A stretch of DNA of 64,000 nucleotides, taken from Fennellomyces sp. T-0311. Lineage: Eukaryota; Mucoromycota; Mucoromycetes; Mucorales; Lichtheimiaceae. A program made the position numbers and the translations under genes. Location of the stretch: assembly GCA_025266875.1 (NCBI GenBank), contig JALLLT010000061.1:1-64000 (forward strand), given 5' to 3'. The notes below the pieces were generated by a model. It searched no databases and was not told the DNA's origin. It saw only the letters and a program-made list of their open reading frames with translations. Positions 11,571 to 24,062 of the stretch are shown one piece after another; position 1 is the stretch's first letter, and each line of letters starts with the position of its first letter.

Positions 11571-13129
11571 ATGGATTCGAGTCAGAGTGCTGAAACGCTG
11601 AAACATGGTACTGACAACTGTGGTCTCTGATCAAATAAAGCGAGCGTGGATCCTGATACTAGTTTTTTATAATAGGCGTCATCTTTAGTCCCGATATATC
11701 AAAACCCAGTGACGACTTTGAAATAGTCGAGCAAGAACCAAGGCTACAGAGTGTCATGCAGCCCATCTCGTTTCGAGTATTGTTCATGGGCAATGCGCTT
11801 TCGGATCGACACAAGACCAGTGTGTTGAAAAAGTTCTCCGAGTCGATCGCCTCAATGACGCACCGACGACAATTCAGTAGCGATGACAGTATCACGTTTC
11901 ACGAACGAAAACACCACATTGTGTTTCTCGACGCCTTTGAAGATGTGCCGATCGAAACGTACGAGGATAACGGACTAAGCGTGATCGAGGCGGACTTTAC
12001 TTGGTCTCCTGACTTTGCTCGACATCATCTATTGGGAGCCTATATCGATCACCACTGGCACAAGATAAACCTTTGTATCTACTTTTACAGCAGCCATTCT
12101 GTCGTTCAGCATCAAAAAGTCGATCAGGAAATGGAGTATCTCAAACGTCTCTCCGTGGACTATGATATCCCCACTTGGCCTATCTTGGTGCACAGACCCC
12201 ATGAGCGTCCACGGTCCGCATCATCGCGTTCGTCTCGTTCGCCGACACCGCGTCGTCCGGACCCCGACGAAGTCGATCCCATCAGTCTGCGTGAAAGTCT
12301 GTCCGAGCTACTCATCAAGCATGGCGTCAAGTGTGCTGATCTCATCGGCATGAATCCGGAGCGACCCCATTTCTTGTTAGAACAAAGCGTGCCCCAGGTC
12401 AATACCAAGATGGATATCATGACGGTCGACCAGTTCATCACGATCGATCAGCACGCGTTGGGCGACATGCTGAAGCGGTGGCAAGCGGCTCGAGTGGAAA
12501 AGCGTGATGGTCCTAAAAGGAAATCGGCCATGGCGAGGAAAGCAAGCATTGTCGTGCTCTGTGTGGTAGGACTATGGTTGCTGCTGAGCAACAACAGCAA
12601 CAGGATGTTGGGAGGAGAAGAAGAACAAAGGGAGATCCAGTTGCACCCCATGTGGAGCATCGTGAATCAAGAAACTTTGCGGCATCTGTTTGTGGTAGAT
12701 GTGCCTCCTAGATTACACTCGCACTATCAAAACTTTTCGGTTATCCTTGACGATGACGCTGAGTACCCCATGGATCTTGATCATCAAGGCAGATATGTGG
12801 TGGATGTTCCGTCACCGTGCTTGTTGCATAGCGACCATGACTACAATGCCAAGGTGGTGCATTATCCGACTGGAAGTAGTCCATTGCTTATTGATCGCGT
12901 GGATCTGACGCTGGAGAATTGTCTGCCAGTGTACGATAATAAGTATGCATATGATCTACAGACACGCATGTGCAGTCGTGGAGAAGGACAAGCATTGGCC
13001 GTCCCACGATATCCGGATTCAAAGGATGCATGGCAACTACTCATGGCATCTCTTAAACTTCAATTGGAGGCCCTGGTGGCTGCCTGGACAGCGATACTAG
13101 AAGTATTTCGCGTAGTACTCGATCTGTAG
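11571..13129 (+). CDS. Conserved single-pass membrane protein of unknown function
   Basis: Two exons (11571-11607 and 11676-13129) join in frame to 496 residues; the ATG exon is only 37 nt and the 68-nt intron ends TAATAG. The N-terminal half contains a Rossmann-like opening strand (SFRVLFMGNAL), then alternating hydrophobic strands (HIVFLDAF, LSVIEADFTW, INLCIYFYSS), as in P-loop-derived domains that lack a Walker motif. An Arg/Ser/Pro linker follows. One transmembrane segment lies at about residues 301-320 (IVVLCVVGLWLLL), with a C-terminal domain of mostly beta character beyond it. I cannot assign a family function. The topology suggests a cytosolic sensor-like domain and a lumenal or extracellular tail. 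The short first exon rests on splice-site fit only. Confidence 0.7.
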
Positions 13130-14471
13130 AGACTGATTTGTATACAAAACACAAGATAATTCTCTGTATAAAGACCATCCACAACCCCCCCCCCCTTTCC
13201 ATCGATTTTGCGTGTATAGAACAGGTTTACTTTCGGACATGATGCAAGCTGCAGTAAAATAGTCAAAGCCGATGGAGCAGTGGCCAAGATCCCTCCACTC
13301 CTTGTTTGGAAATGGCTTCTCCTTAACGCATCTCTGGGGTAAAAGAAAGCCATCCGTCAAGCAGCATCATGATCTTGCATCGAGTACAATTGGAACAGTT
13401 GCCCTTTATAGTCATGATCGACGGGCAGGGAGAGTGCATCTCGCCAGTCTATAAACATAAGCACTCCTTCCAATTAAGCCGGTTGCTGACAAACCGCGCC
13501 TCCTTATATTCATCCCGCCGGATTCCAAAAGGCCGCTGAAAGACAAAATCGCTTTAAAGAAATAGAAATGGCGTAGGAGATAAATCGTGTATACACAAAA
13601 AGAGTGCGCGTTCGTCCCTGAAATCTTCTTTTGCCTCTGCACACACACACGCACGCATTATACACACACTATCGCCACCCTGACTCATGCACTCTAATCA
13701 ATCGACCTTGGTGTATCCTGGCAAGCAACAAGAAATATAGATACAGAATACCTCGAGGAGTTCGCTTCCGATCGAGTTCCGCTCGTTTTCTTTTGTCCCC
13801 GTGGTTGCAGTAATATAATTGGCATGACAGATGCTTTTTGACAGGCACACACCGCAAATGTCCGAAAGGGGACAAGAACCGCCAACGCATGTGGAGTGTG
13901 ACCTGGAGTGCATTTTTTTGGTGCCTTGACTTGTAATTTTGGGTGCAGATACCCAACAGCATCGTTTGGAACCGGATCACTTTCATTGCAGGGCCATGGT
14001 GCTGTTGATCAGTCCGGGATTGCCATGCGATTGACGTCGTTTGGGCATTGCAAAAAGGTTTTCTTCTTTTTTGTTACAGAAATCAAGGGGATGTAGGAGA
14101 TTTTCTTCCAAAAAAACAAGGGTGAACGCGGATGTTACTTTTGGGAAGCAGAGAGTTGCGTAGGAGAATGAGTTTAGCGAAAAAAAAGAGATCTCCTATG
14201 TATGTACGTACATATGGTCGCTGCATCTTGTAAATGAGAGCGAGACCCTTCTTTCACTTTTTCTTCATCTCTTCCTTCTCGACTTGTCACGCACAAGCCG
14301 CCTTACCTTTCCTTCCTTTATCTCCTGCTCCAAAAAGCACATTTTCTTCTTCCACTCTTTCTCCTTCCCCTCGTTCCTTGTATCCCCTCTCTCGCTGCTT
14401 ATAACATCTCGCTCTCTCTTTTTTTTTCTTCTTGAACGAATCGTTATCCTTCTTTCCTTTTTCTTTTTATA
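13130..14471. other. Intergenic; pyrimidine-rich promoter of the homeobox gene
   Basis: No gene seen. A CA microsatellite lies at 13637-13650. From about 14240 to 14470 the plus strand is almost continuous C/T (CTTTCTCCTTCC-type runs) directly upstream of the homeobox ATG, as at the PH-domain gene; it is probably the core promoter and 5' leader. Confidence 0.45.
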
Positions 14472-15857
14472 ATGTCATCACCAAACGAATCGTGGTCGTC
14501 ATCCAATGCTGCAGCCACTTTTCCACCACCGACCACCACCGGGACAACAAAGCCTAATACCAATCGCAAACGCACTCGAGCCACAGCTGAGCAATTGGCC
14601 GTGTTGGAGGATACGTTCTCGGTCAATGTGAGCCCCAATGCCAAGCATCGAAAACAGCTTTCAGAGCAGCTTGGCATGAGCGAGAGATCAATCCAAATCT
14701 GGTTTCAAAACAGGAGGGCCAAGGTGAAGCATATGCAAAAGCGGGCACAGATGCAAATGCAGCAAGCAGCAATGCGCGCTCAAATGTTTCATCAACAGCA
14801 GCAGCAGCAGTACTATTATCCTTATATGTGGTTACAGCAACAACAACAGCAGCAGCAGCAACAGTTGCCCACATCCCTCCAACAACATCGACCTTCATTC
14901 TCCAGAGCCCAGAGCGTGGATGCGATCCAGCGATCAACGGCGGAACAAGTCTCCTTTTTGTCTGAGATGCCGGCAACCACCACGGATTGGACTTCAGGAG
15001 ACGGCTCGGCCCTGTCAATGATCATGTCTCGCCAAAGCATGCCGCCACATATTGGAGAGTACGATTCTTTCTTGATGCCTCATACCGCTCCAACAACCAT
15101 GGTCCCGATTCCGGATGCTGGGCCCACTGTAATGCTGAGCAACCAACTTACGCCACCCCCTATTGTAAGTGCCGGGAGCACAAGCTCAAACAGTTCGGGT
15201 GGTGGCTGTTTTGGTAAGTTTTTTTTTAAAGAAAAAGCACAAATTAATTAGACTTTCTAACCATTTATTGCGTTTTATGCAGATCTGGATGACCTATTAT
15301 TAACACGTGGCACCATTGATCCGAGCGAGGTGTTCAAGAAGAAAGACAAGATGGTGATTTTGGGGGCTACCACGTTAACCATCGGCACTTGGCAACGATT
15401 AGCACTCAGCGCGACCGATCTCGTATGTACCTATCGCGACCGGCAGTTGGCATGGCATATCGATGACAACGGCCTCCAATACAAAGTCCAGTTTTCGTTG
15501 GATGCTCTGCGCGCCATTGAGTTTTCGGAGGAAGCAGATAATACCAGTGCAGAGGTCCATTTCGATTTGCACGAAGCTCCCTTGTTTTACATGATGACCA
15601 GCGACAAGCAGTGGATCCAGTGCAGCGATTTCACCGAAGGCGGCCAAGCAACAACGGTTCTCAGACATACCATCAAGGGCATACCTCATCAACTCAAACA
15701 GGATTTGGCTTCTTTGATGAGTGCGTCAGAGGAAGCCAGTCGGCTAATTCACTTTGCTGCTGGTCAGCCGTCAGATTTGTTACTTACAGCCTCAACAGCC
15801 CTCAGCGATTTCTTATCGCCCAGTTGTACCACTTTTTCGTATCATTCATTCGAATAA
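14472..15857 (+). CDS. Homeobox transcription factor, Hoy1/PAH1/HTF1-like
   Basis: Two exons (14472-15213 and 15283-15857) give 438 residues. Residues 32-91 form a typical 60-residue homeodomain with the recognition helix IQIWFQNRRAKVK. It is followed by Gln-rich tracts (CAG/CAA repeats) that probably form an activation region. The intron splits a codon after GGGCF. Exon 2 encodes a second conserved block (ILGATTLTIGTWQRLA, then alternating strands and LIHFAAGQP) of the type that follows the homeodomain in the fungal Hoy1/PAH1/HTF1 group, which control filamentation and conidiation in ascomycetes. A nuclear DNA-binding regulator of development is the likely role. AATAAA overlaps the stop codon and may serve as the poly(A) signal. 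Its 3' end converges on the SWT1-like gene 200 bp away. Confidence 0.85.
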
Positions 15858-16061
15858 AAAAAACATACTAAAAAGCTTTTTTTTTATTGGCAGTATATAC
15901 ACGGAGCACGCTAAATACAATGATATTATATGAACATCAAGGCGGGAATATATGGCGGAGGGGGGAGGTAACGGCTATTTGTTGGAAAAAAAAAGGGCAA
16001 GAGGGGAACCTAAGCTAAGATAAAAAAAAAAAGAAAACACAAACAAACAAACAAACCATGG

Positions 16062-17495
16062 TTACAGTCGACGTAACGAAGGATTGATTGCGCTTTGTGC
16101 AATCTTTTTCTTGCGTATTTCTTCGAGACGACCAGCGCTGCTGGAGGGTGGAACCAATATCTCACCGTTACGGTCTCGCACAGGCTTGTCATCGAAGTTC
16201 TTGAAAGAATATTTTGCGGATTTTTTGCTGGATCGTCGCGTGTCATAGTTACTTGCCGAGCTGTTCTTGTTGTTATATACGGCGTTGTACAGCGATGCAT
16301 TGTAGTATTTTGTCGCAGATTTCTTGGTGGACGGCTGACGTTGGGCTGGAACATAGTTAGTCGGTGCATGATTCGACGCATACACACCGTAGTTCTGCTG
16401 AATCGCCGCCGCGACATCGACATCCTCAGATTCATCCATGTCCATAAACTCCACATCGCCATCGGCATCGGTCACTTGAACGTGTTGCTGCTGTTCCTAC
16501 ACAATGCCATGAGGAAACTCACTTTGCAAATTTTTTTTGTTTGACACGGCTTACATGATAGTGGGGAGTAGGAGGCGCCAGTGCAGATGCGTACTCCATC
16601 ATTTGGGCTTTGTTTTCAGACGAAAGAGAAGTTATTTCATGAATCATCGCTTTGATGGCCAGGTTTCTATCGTTGGTGAATAATGTCACTGGTCGCACGA
16701 TTTGTTGAAAGTATCTAACGAAAGAAAGAAGAGTTTTAAGAAAATAAAACTTTTCACCATCTCAAACAGTTTACCTGCAACAGTCCAGGATCGAGTCATC
16801 TCCTTTCGTCTATTTGTTTATCAGTGCCTTGCATGCATCACTATATAAGGAACGTACCAACCGGGCATTGCGATCAAAGATTTCATCCGTTTTTTGTCCG
16901 CGCAGCCACATTCGTTTCTTCCGCAACGCGTCTTCCAAGAACCGCATTGCAATACGTGCCAGATCACCTACGTTACCACCACCATCTCGACCACCCTGAA
17001 TCTTGTTACGCATCTACGATAACGCGTTAATTCATACTTGCGCCCACATAACAATGAAAATTTTGACCTTGAGTCCGTCCAGTTCCTGCACGACGATCCA
17101 CGGAACAATGACAAGAAGACTCCCTGGTTGCAATTCGGCTTCTGCAGTGAGTGCCTTCAAATAACCCAGGTTGGATATCAGAAAGTTGGTATCTAGAACC
17201 GCGATCCGCCGGTAATCGCAGCCTAAAAAATGAGCAACTGCACGAGAAGCGAGGAAGGGGGGAGTCAACATACTCATGCCAAGGGTAGGTTCTTGGTAGT
17301 ATGTGTTCCATTCATTGCTTTCGACAATGGTGGGACCTGTCACAAAAAACAAGTTTGAATCAGCAACAATGTCCACGCTGAGCAACACATTATGGACATA
17401 CCCGCAGTGACGTCCTGTTCGCGAAACTCGGCAATTTGGTGGTTGAGTTCGAGTAGGAACTCAGGCCCATCTACATCCATCATAAAATCTGTCAT
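16062..17495 (-). CDS. SWT1: SWT1-like PIN-domain endoribonuclease
   Basis: Seven exons on the minus strand (17495-17402, 17336-17274, 17222-17068, 17013-16858, 16809-16775, 16714-16555, 16496-16062) join to 365 residues with every phase matching. The PIN fold is plain: IAVLDTNFLIS (first Asp), VPWIVVQELDGLK (Glu), ARLTKGDDSILDCC (Asp pair) and LFTNDRNLAIKA (last Asp). All expected acidic metal ligands are present. In yeast, SWT1 acts at the nuclear pore in quality control of aberrant mRNPs. The C-terminal 145 residues are Asn/Ser/Tyr/Lys rich and disordered. The third intron has an unusual GTCAAA donor, needed to join DGLK to MRNK. An upstream non-coding or short coding exon cannot be excluded. 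Confidence 0.85.
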
Positions 17496-20400
17496 GGTGA
17501 AAAACTGACGAGCTAACGAACAGGTTGAGCGGAGCAAGCGTTGTCTTTTTTTTTTCTTGGTTAATGCCAGCGTGTGCCAATCGATAAACTATTTTTTCGA
17601 AACCCGACTTTCTGCGCGAGTAGCTTAATCTACTCGTCTCGCGTTGTCAAGGTATGATGATTACTTCGCAACTTTTGTGTATTGCCGTGGAAACTGTAAA
17701 CATCTTCCAGAGTCACTTGTCTGGCAACTTGATTGGTTCCTGAAAATCGTCTCTCAAGGAGGGTAAACAGCCATCGTATGAAGCTGTTACTTCGATGACT
17801 TTTCGCATAAATTTCCTCTATTTGACGATGAAGTCCACAATCGCGCACGATCCATTTGATGCACCGTCAAAGACCACGAATACACTAAAGATATTACTTG
17901 TCTGATGGTATACATTCCACTTGGTCTACAATCCTAGTCCCTCAAGGCGGAGAAAAACACGCAAGTCGATCAATATCGTACAGCACATGGAATCTAAAGC
18001 AGAATCATACATGTACGTACATTATTTTTTTTACCAAGAGAGAAGAGACAGTTGGCAAGGATATTGAACGTGCTTTTAATGCCTTCCAAGTTCGCTTTGT
18101 CATTGCTGGGTAACCTCCCCATGTCCCAAACAAGGTAATTCTCGCAAACATTATGAACGCATGCATAATTTTATACCTGAATCGTAGAGCCATTGAGGAG
18201 TGCCATGATACCAACGAAACTTATTGTGTTGCTCCGTGTTACATACGTGGAGGTCCGTGCACAGACTATATGTATCGATCCCGCCTAAGAGAGATTACGC
18301 GATGAATACACCCAAATACAATTTTATAGAGCACCCATCGAAAGAATATGAACAGCCAAAACGCTACAAAAAATATAATTATACTTTGCATTCCTGTTCC
18401 TGTTCATGTTGTTTTTCACGCGTGATGATTTTGATTTGTTGAATTTCAAGCCGACGACGTGCTTGCGCCGTCATCTTGGAGGCAATCACCAGGATCTCCC
18501 AGAACAACAGACAATCCGAACGGTGGGATAAGCAACGGGTGTACAGCAAACGGACATACCTCTGGAATAGACCGTTTCATTCCCACCAGAAGCTTTTTTA
18601 CTTGCAACTTTGGCCTGTGTCGGTGCATGATGGCGCCAGATATATCTGATGACATTGATTTTTTTTTCTACATGTGGATAATCAAATTATGGTTGATGTG
18701 GACAGAAAGCGTGCTTTTCAGTTGTATGAATTTTGTTTACTCTTTGTCTGACACCGGCATCAATGCATCAATGTCGCGTTCGAGTTCATTACGAGCCTCT
18801 TCACAAGCGGAAGAGGGGGTTGCTTCAGTACAGCAACATCACAGTTGCAGATACACCACTTTTGCTACGCATGTTCCAACCACAAGTTTTGACTTTATAA
18901 AAAAAAGTTGATCACTTTATTGCGACAAGGTTTATTCATTCTCACCTGGAACGTACAGCTCATGTTTAATATAGAACATCCCATTCAGTTGCTTTGAAAG
19001 TATGGCTGCGAGAACTTCGACATTGATTAGGCCTTTGCATAGAACGTGAAATCGGCGACATCTGTAAATTGACAACAGAAACACGTAACATTTTCATAAA
19101 GAGAATACGATTCATTCGATCCTCTCTGTAGTCTTTTTCATACGTAAGGGTGGGCAACACAGGGCCAGTACATTCATATTCTGTGAGTGAGACTCGCAAC
19201 GAAAACATCAAAATCCATGCAGCTCATGATAGGATCTGTACGAGTCTCCAATAGTTTATTTTTCGTAAATAAGCATATGATACCACACTAGATGATTAGA
19301 GTTGAACGAGTACGATAAAGACACTATCCCAAAACGTGCTTGCATCTGTCATTTTCATCGCAGACCCACCGAAAACTGTATCATAATTTAAAGACAGTTA
19401 TGTGTTTACCTCTGCCTTCGATATCAAGTATGAAAAATCAAGGCATTGATGAACGTTGAACGGCTCGGTATAAGCATCGACTTTGTTCAAACGTAATCCT
19501 AAATCTTGCATCTCTTTCAATTGCCAAAAAAAAAGTATAAAAAGAAGTACATTCAATAACTATTTTTTATCCATGGTATCGATTCAAGGACAGTCATTGT
19601 TTTCCAATCGTCGAGAAGCTTTTTGATATTACGATTGAGCCATATGTATGTTTGAATGGATCGACGACAGTTTGCTGCAAAATGGAACGGGCCCTTCAAT
19701 TTTGGCCGGTGGTTACACCATCGACTCGCAACTCGTACCAGAAATCAGTGACAGCAAAGGGAGCCCTAGAGTCATTAGGTGGGTTTATTATGTTGTTGCT
19801 TTTCCTCGTCGACTCGGACATAGGTCATCAAGTAAAGCCTTAGCGCGTTTTACGTCTTGGCTATACTGACTATCTATTTTCCGAAAGACATTAAAGCTAA
19901 TTCTGTAAGAAACATTCGATTAATCAAGTGACTTTGGTATATGTATGACCACGAAGTAACAACAGCTCGATCCTCCTTTTCGTACAAGTACGGCAAGTGA
20001 TTGCCTGCATAACAACGAAAACGCTTCGTCTATTGCAGAATGGACTCCAGCAGATACGTGGCGATTGAAAAGTAAATCCCAGGTGTCGGGTTCGAAATTC
20101 CACGTGCGGTGATCTGTTGCAGCTTGTCACTTTTGATTTATAAGCAGATGGAGCTGGAATATTCGGTCGTTCACCCCAGTTCTGCACCACCATCTTGACA
20201 GAATTTATATGAACGACAGTACCAGCAGGTCGGTGCAGTGCAGGCATTTAAAAATAGAAAGTTAGAATCCGTTGCCTGAAATTTATTTCAGTTTTCTGCC
20301 AGGATCTTCGTGTATGTGGCACAAAAATGTGACACCATTGCAACATCACTTATGATTACCATTTGCAGGTAATAGGTGCCGAGTATAGCAGAGACGCGTA

Positions 20401-20626
20401 ATAGCCAACGTAACTACGCCTTGCAAGACTTTTTCCATTGAAGATAATAGCCTTTTGTCAGCACTGATTATTCAGCACAGCAGTAGAAAAAAAAAGAAAA
20501 GCCAACTCCGTCCAACCAAGGATATTCAGGCACACCGGTAAGACGTGCCTCCGATTGAAATTGCGATATAATATAAATGATCATGGTTCCGTTGCACATT
20601 CAGTCTCTTCATTCTTCTTACGAACC
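17496..20626. other. Gene-poor stretch between SWT1-like gene and OYE
   Basis: About 3.1 kb with no recognisable gene. Some minus-strand open stretches (17640-17840; about 19390-19520, containing EPFNVHQCLDFSYLI) look protein-like in composition but have no family I recognise and are bounded by stops, so they may be relics. Immediately before the oxidoreductase gene, GATATAATATAAAT at about 20563-20576 is a plausible TATA element, roughly 50-60 bp upstream of its ATG. Confidence 0.4.
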
Positions 20627-21808
20627 ATGGCTTCCACTTCAGCACTCTTCGAACCCATCAAGGTCGGCAACAACCAGCTTGAGCATCGCGTTGTTCTTGC
20701 TCCCTTGACCCGTTTCCGATGTGACGAAAACCACGTCCCTACCGATTTGGTTGAGGAGTACTACACCCAGCGCACAACCAAGGGTGGTCTCTTGATTACC
20801 GAGGCGACTTTCATCACGCCTACCGCCGGTGCTTATCCCGGTGCCCCAGGCATCTACACCGAGTCCCAGATCGAAGCCTGGAAGAAGGTCACCGCCTCCG
20901 TCCATGCCAAGGGGGGTTTCATCTACTTGCAACTGTGGCATGTTGGCAGAGCCACCTTGTCGGTTTTCCTTCCTGAAGGTGTGAAGCCTGTCTCGTCATC
21001 CGAGATTGCTATCCAGGGCAACAACCCATTCACGGGTGGTGACTTTGAGGTTCCCCATGCTCTTACCATCGAAGAAATCGCCCAGATCCAACAGGACTAT
21101 GCTCAGGCAGCCAAGAACGCCATTGCTGCCGGTTTTGACGGTGTCGAGATTCACAGTGCCAACGGTTACTTGCTCGATCAGTTCATTAACACCTCCAGCA
21201 ACAAGAGAACCGATGCGTATGGTGGTTCGATTGAAAATCGTACTCGATTCACCTTGGAAACCGTGAAAAGCGTGGCTGACGCCATTGGTGCTGAACGTGT
21301 TGGCATTCGTCTGTCACCATGGAGTGAATTCCAGGTAAACGCCCGTTGCACAAAAAAAAGAAACATAGAAAATTTCGACATGGTTCTGAAACTGTAAATT
21401 GAATAGGATATGAAGGATGATACTCCATACGATACCTGGGGCTATATCGTTGATCAACTCCAGGAAAACCATCCCAACTTGGCTTATCTTCATATGATCG
21501 AGCCCCGCGATGACTTTTCCCGCAAGACCCAGAAAGACACCGTCAACACCTTGGATCCCTTCCGTGCCAAGTGGAAGGGTACCTTCATGTCTGCTGGCGG
21601 TTATACCACCGATCCTTCTCTTGCCTCCCAAGTCGCTGACAAGACTGGAAACTTGATCGCCATCGGCCGCGCCTTCATTGCAAACCCAGATATTGTCCAC
21701 AGACTCAAGAACGGTCTGCCCCTGACCAAGTACAACCGCGACACTTTCTACACCCCTGGTCCAGTTGGCTACACTGATTACCCCTTTGCTGAAGAAACAC
21801 AGGCTTAA
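20627..21808 (+). CDS. Old Yellow Enzyme, NADPH:flavin oxidoreductase
   Basis: Two exons (20627-21334 and 21407-21808; 72-nt intron) encode 369 residues, the usual length of fungal OYE. This FMN-dependent enzyme reduces activated C=C bonds of alpha,beta-unsaturated carbonyls with NADPH. Visible hallmarks are LAPLTRFR (FMN-site Thr28), LQLWHVGR (flavin contacts), and the active-site EIHSANGYLLDQF with His176, Asn179 and Tyr181. DAYGGSIENRTRF follows, and a phosphate-binding AIGRAFIANPD is near the C-terminus. The ATG at 20627 (context CGAACCATGG) is preferred over an in-frame ATG 72 nt upstream because the protein then begins exactly where family members do. GC-rich third positions suggest strong expression. 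It could serve oxidative stress or xenobiotic reduction; the natural substrate is unknown. Confidence 0.93.
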
Positions 21809-21974
21809 GTTCTGTGTACGATTATAGGATACCGTTGCCATTTTGTCATTTCTTTTATCTATTTGTACATTTAAAGATTAAATTTTATATCAGATCATAC
21901 CGTAGTAAGCGAGTTCTCTGCTGCATACGTTTGCAACAAGTGACAGTATACTTCTGGCACATGCACAGAGTTTT

Positions 21975-23900
21975 GTGTGCAACTCTTTATCATCATCATC
22001 GGGTGCAGGTGAAATGCTTTATCAACAGTTGGGCATTGCACCACAACCCAACGCTACCCAGATAGAAAAACTATTCAGGTGTTTCCACGGCTTTTCTTTG
22101 TCTCCTTGCTTGCTCTGGCTACTTCACAATTCCCTTTCAAACTGTACTTGCTATGGAAAACGCTTATCTATTTAATTCATACGCGGGGTAATATTTTCTG
22201 AGCTACTTTGGCCTTTCCTCTACCCATCATCGCCGTAGTTCATTTTCTGCCAAAATGTACATCGAGTACTTCACTGGAAAAGCACCAGCAGATTCATCCA
22301 CAAGGAAGAAGGTCATCATCGAATATCGACCAAAACTCAGGACCGGCGTCGTACCACCAGACGATCGATCCATTACCAAGAAAAGAAGCAAGCCAAACGC
22401 GTGGCACTTGATAGGATTCACCAGGAAACATGCAAAGGCTTTTAAACCAGTGATCAGTGGTATGGCAAAACTTTCATTAACCAAACGAATAAAGCAGGAA
22501 GGTTTCATGAAATTCATCAAGTACGTCACTGTCGCTTTGGTACCAGAAATTCATGAAATAGCTGATTCAATGGATTTCAAATGTCAGTACTGGCTATTGG
22601 GGATGCACTCAAGCTAAAGCGAAAGCATGCAAATACGTAATACGTTATGGTGGGAAAGGTTCTGGACACTGGGAAGAATTGATGTTAGCACAGCTGTCGA
22701 TAGAATTGGAATAAACATCCATTTTAAATGTCTGGCAACCCCCATCTGACAGCAAAGACTTGTCGGGATACTTGGATTTATCAAGCATGAAATGAGAAGT
22801 GGGAACCAAGTGTTATGCTCACTTTTGAACAAGTACAAAAGGAACACTCCTTACAAGCACTTTTGACAGCAAGACATCCGTTGACATTGATTACGGGTAA
22901 TGATATCATCTATTGTGATGCGTACTGTTTACCGTCGATTGGATGAAAATGATCTTCGTCCACTATGTGTTTTGGCTCAGTTCTGTATCAAGTCAACGAA
23001 CCTCGATATAACATGGCAATGAAAGCGTATAATTTTCCTTCATGGACAGGTGTTGATGGATACCATTCACTTATCCAATTATTGACATTGCATTTGATCA
23101 AGGAATCCGTTAACACCATGGATGGATCTCAAAAAAATCGATCCGTCCAAAGGAGTATGCAAATTTTGATGCTTCGAGTAAGGATGAGATATCCCAGTTG
23201 ATGAACGTCTTTTCTCAACAAGGAATGGTAACGAAACAGTAGCACTTGATTTGGGGCAACGTTGAATGTTGCGCAGCATAAACCGTATCGCAACCCATTA
23301 TTGGATACCAGAAGAGGATCGTCATGATGCATCCAACATTCCGGTTTTACCCCGCCTATCGATTGAGCCTTGTGACGAATGCATCGTTCCAGCCATATTT
23401 CTCAACATCCCAGACCCTATTTCTCCATTTAGCAAAGAAGAAGATGAATATGATGTTGTTATTGGTATAGTGTTTTGAAGAAATCCATGGACATGTGTAG
23501 AGTTGTTGGAGCAGGATATGAGCCCCGTAAAGATCCAGAGATGCTTTTGGGTGACATATTCACAACTTTATTGTTGAATAAAATATGTTCGATAAACATT
23601 CTTGCTCGAAACCACTGCGGCATGTGTGTCAGCTCAATAGGGAAGCGAATGCAAGGGATCTATCAATTATTTATTGGCGCATGCTATTCAAAAGGATTCA
23701 CGTGTGAGATTTTTTGCGGAAAAAAAAAGTAGCCAGAGTTTGAGGAAATGTATCAATGCGATGGGATACCGAGCCGTCGGTTCGGTTTTCTTCGAATGCC
23801 GTAAGTGAAACGATAAAGAACATGCGAGAATTCTTGGAGAGAGTATACCCAACAGTGGTCCTTAAGGATTTTGTAACCTGAGCAAGCTAAAGCGCGGCTA
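21975..23900 (+). pseudogene. Decayed unidentified coding region
   Basis: Several plus-strand segments look protein-coding but are interrupted by stops and frame changes. A short N-terminal-like piece near 22010 (MLYQQLGIAPQPNATQIEKLFR) faintly recalls a J-domain first helix and ends at a possible donor. A 120-residue basic frame lies at 22255-22617. Further pieces lie at 23020-23200 and 23270-23480, and a last block near 23740-23880 contains SSNAVSETIKNMREFLERVYP. Nothing joins into a continuous gene and no family is certain. It may be one gene or more than one relic. Confidence 0.4.
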
Positions 23901-24062
23901 TCGACGAAATGTAGTCAAAAAATGTTGCTGCAAAGTTCAATGACTGATTGTTTCTATGATAACGAGTGTTGGTTCCATGACGACGGGTGGGAAACGAGTG
24001 AATTTGGTTGCGGAGCAGTGGTGGTGGCTGGCACTCTTTTTCTTTTTCCTGCAACTACCACC

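Noticed and set aside
18459..18911. 150-residue plus-strand frame
   Set aside because: Ser/Asn-rich start then Phe/Trp-rich run without domain; no matching upstream or downstream exon.
20085..20115. GGGTTCGAAATTCC resembling a tRNA T-loop
   Set aside because: No D-arm or anticodon stem upstream on the plus strand; stem bases do not pair.
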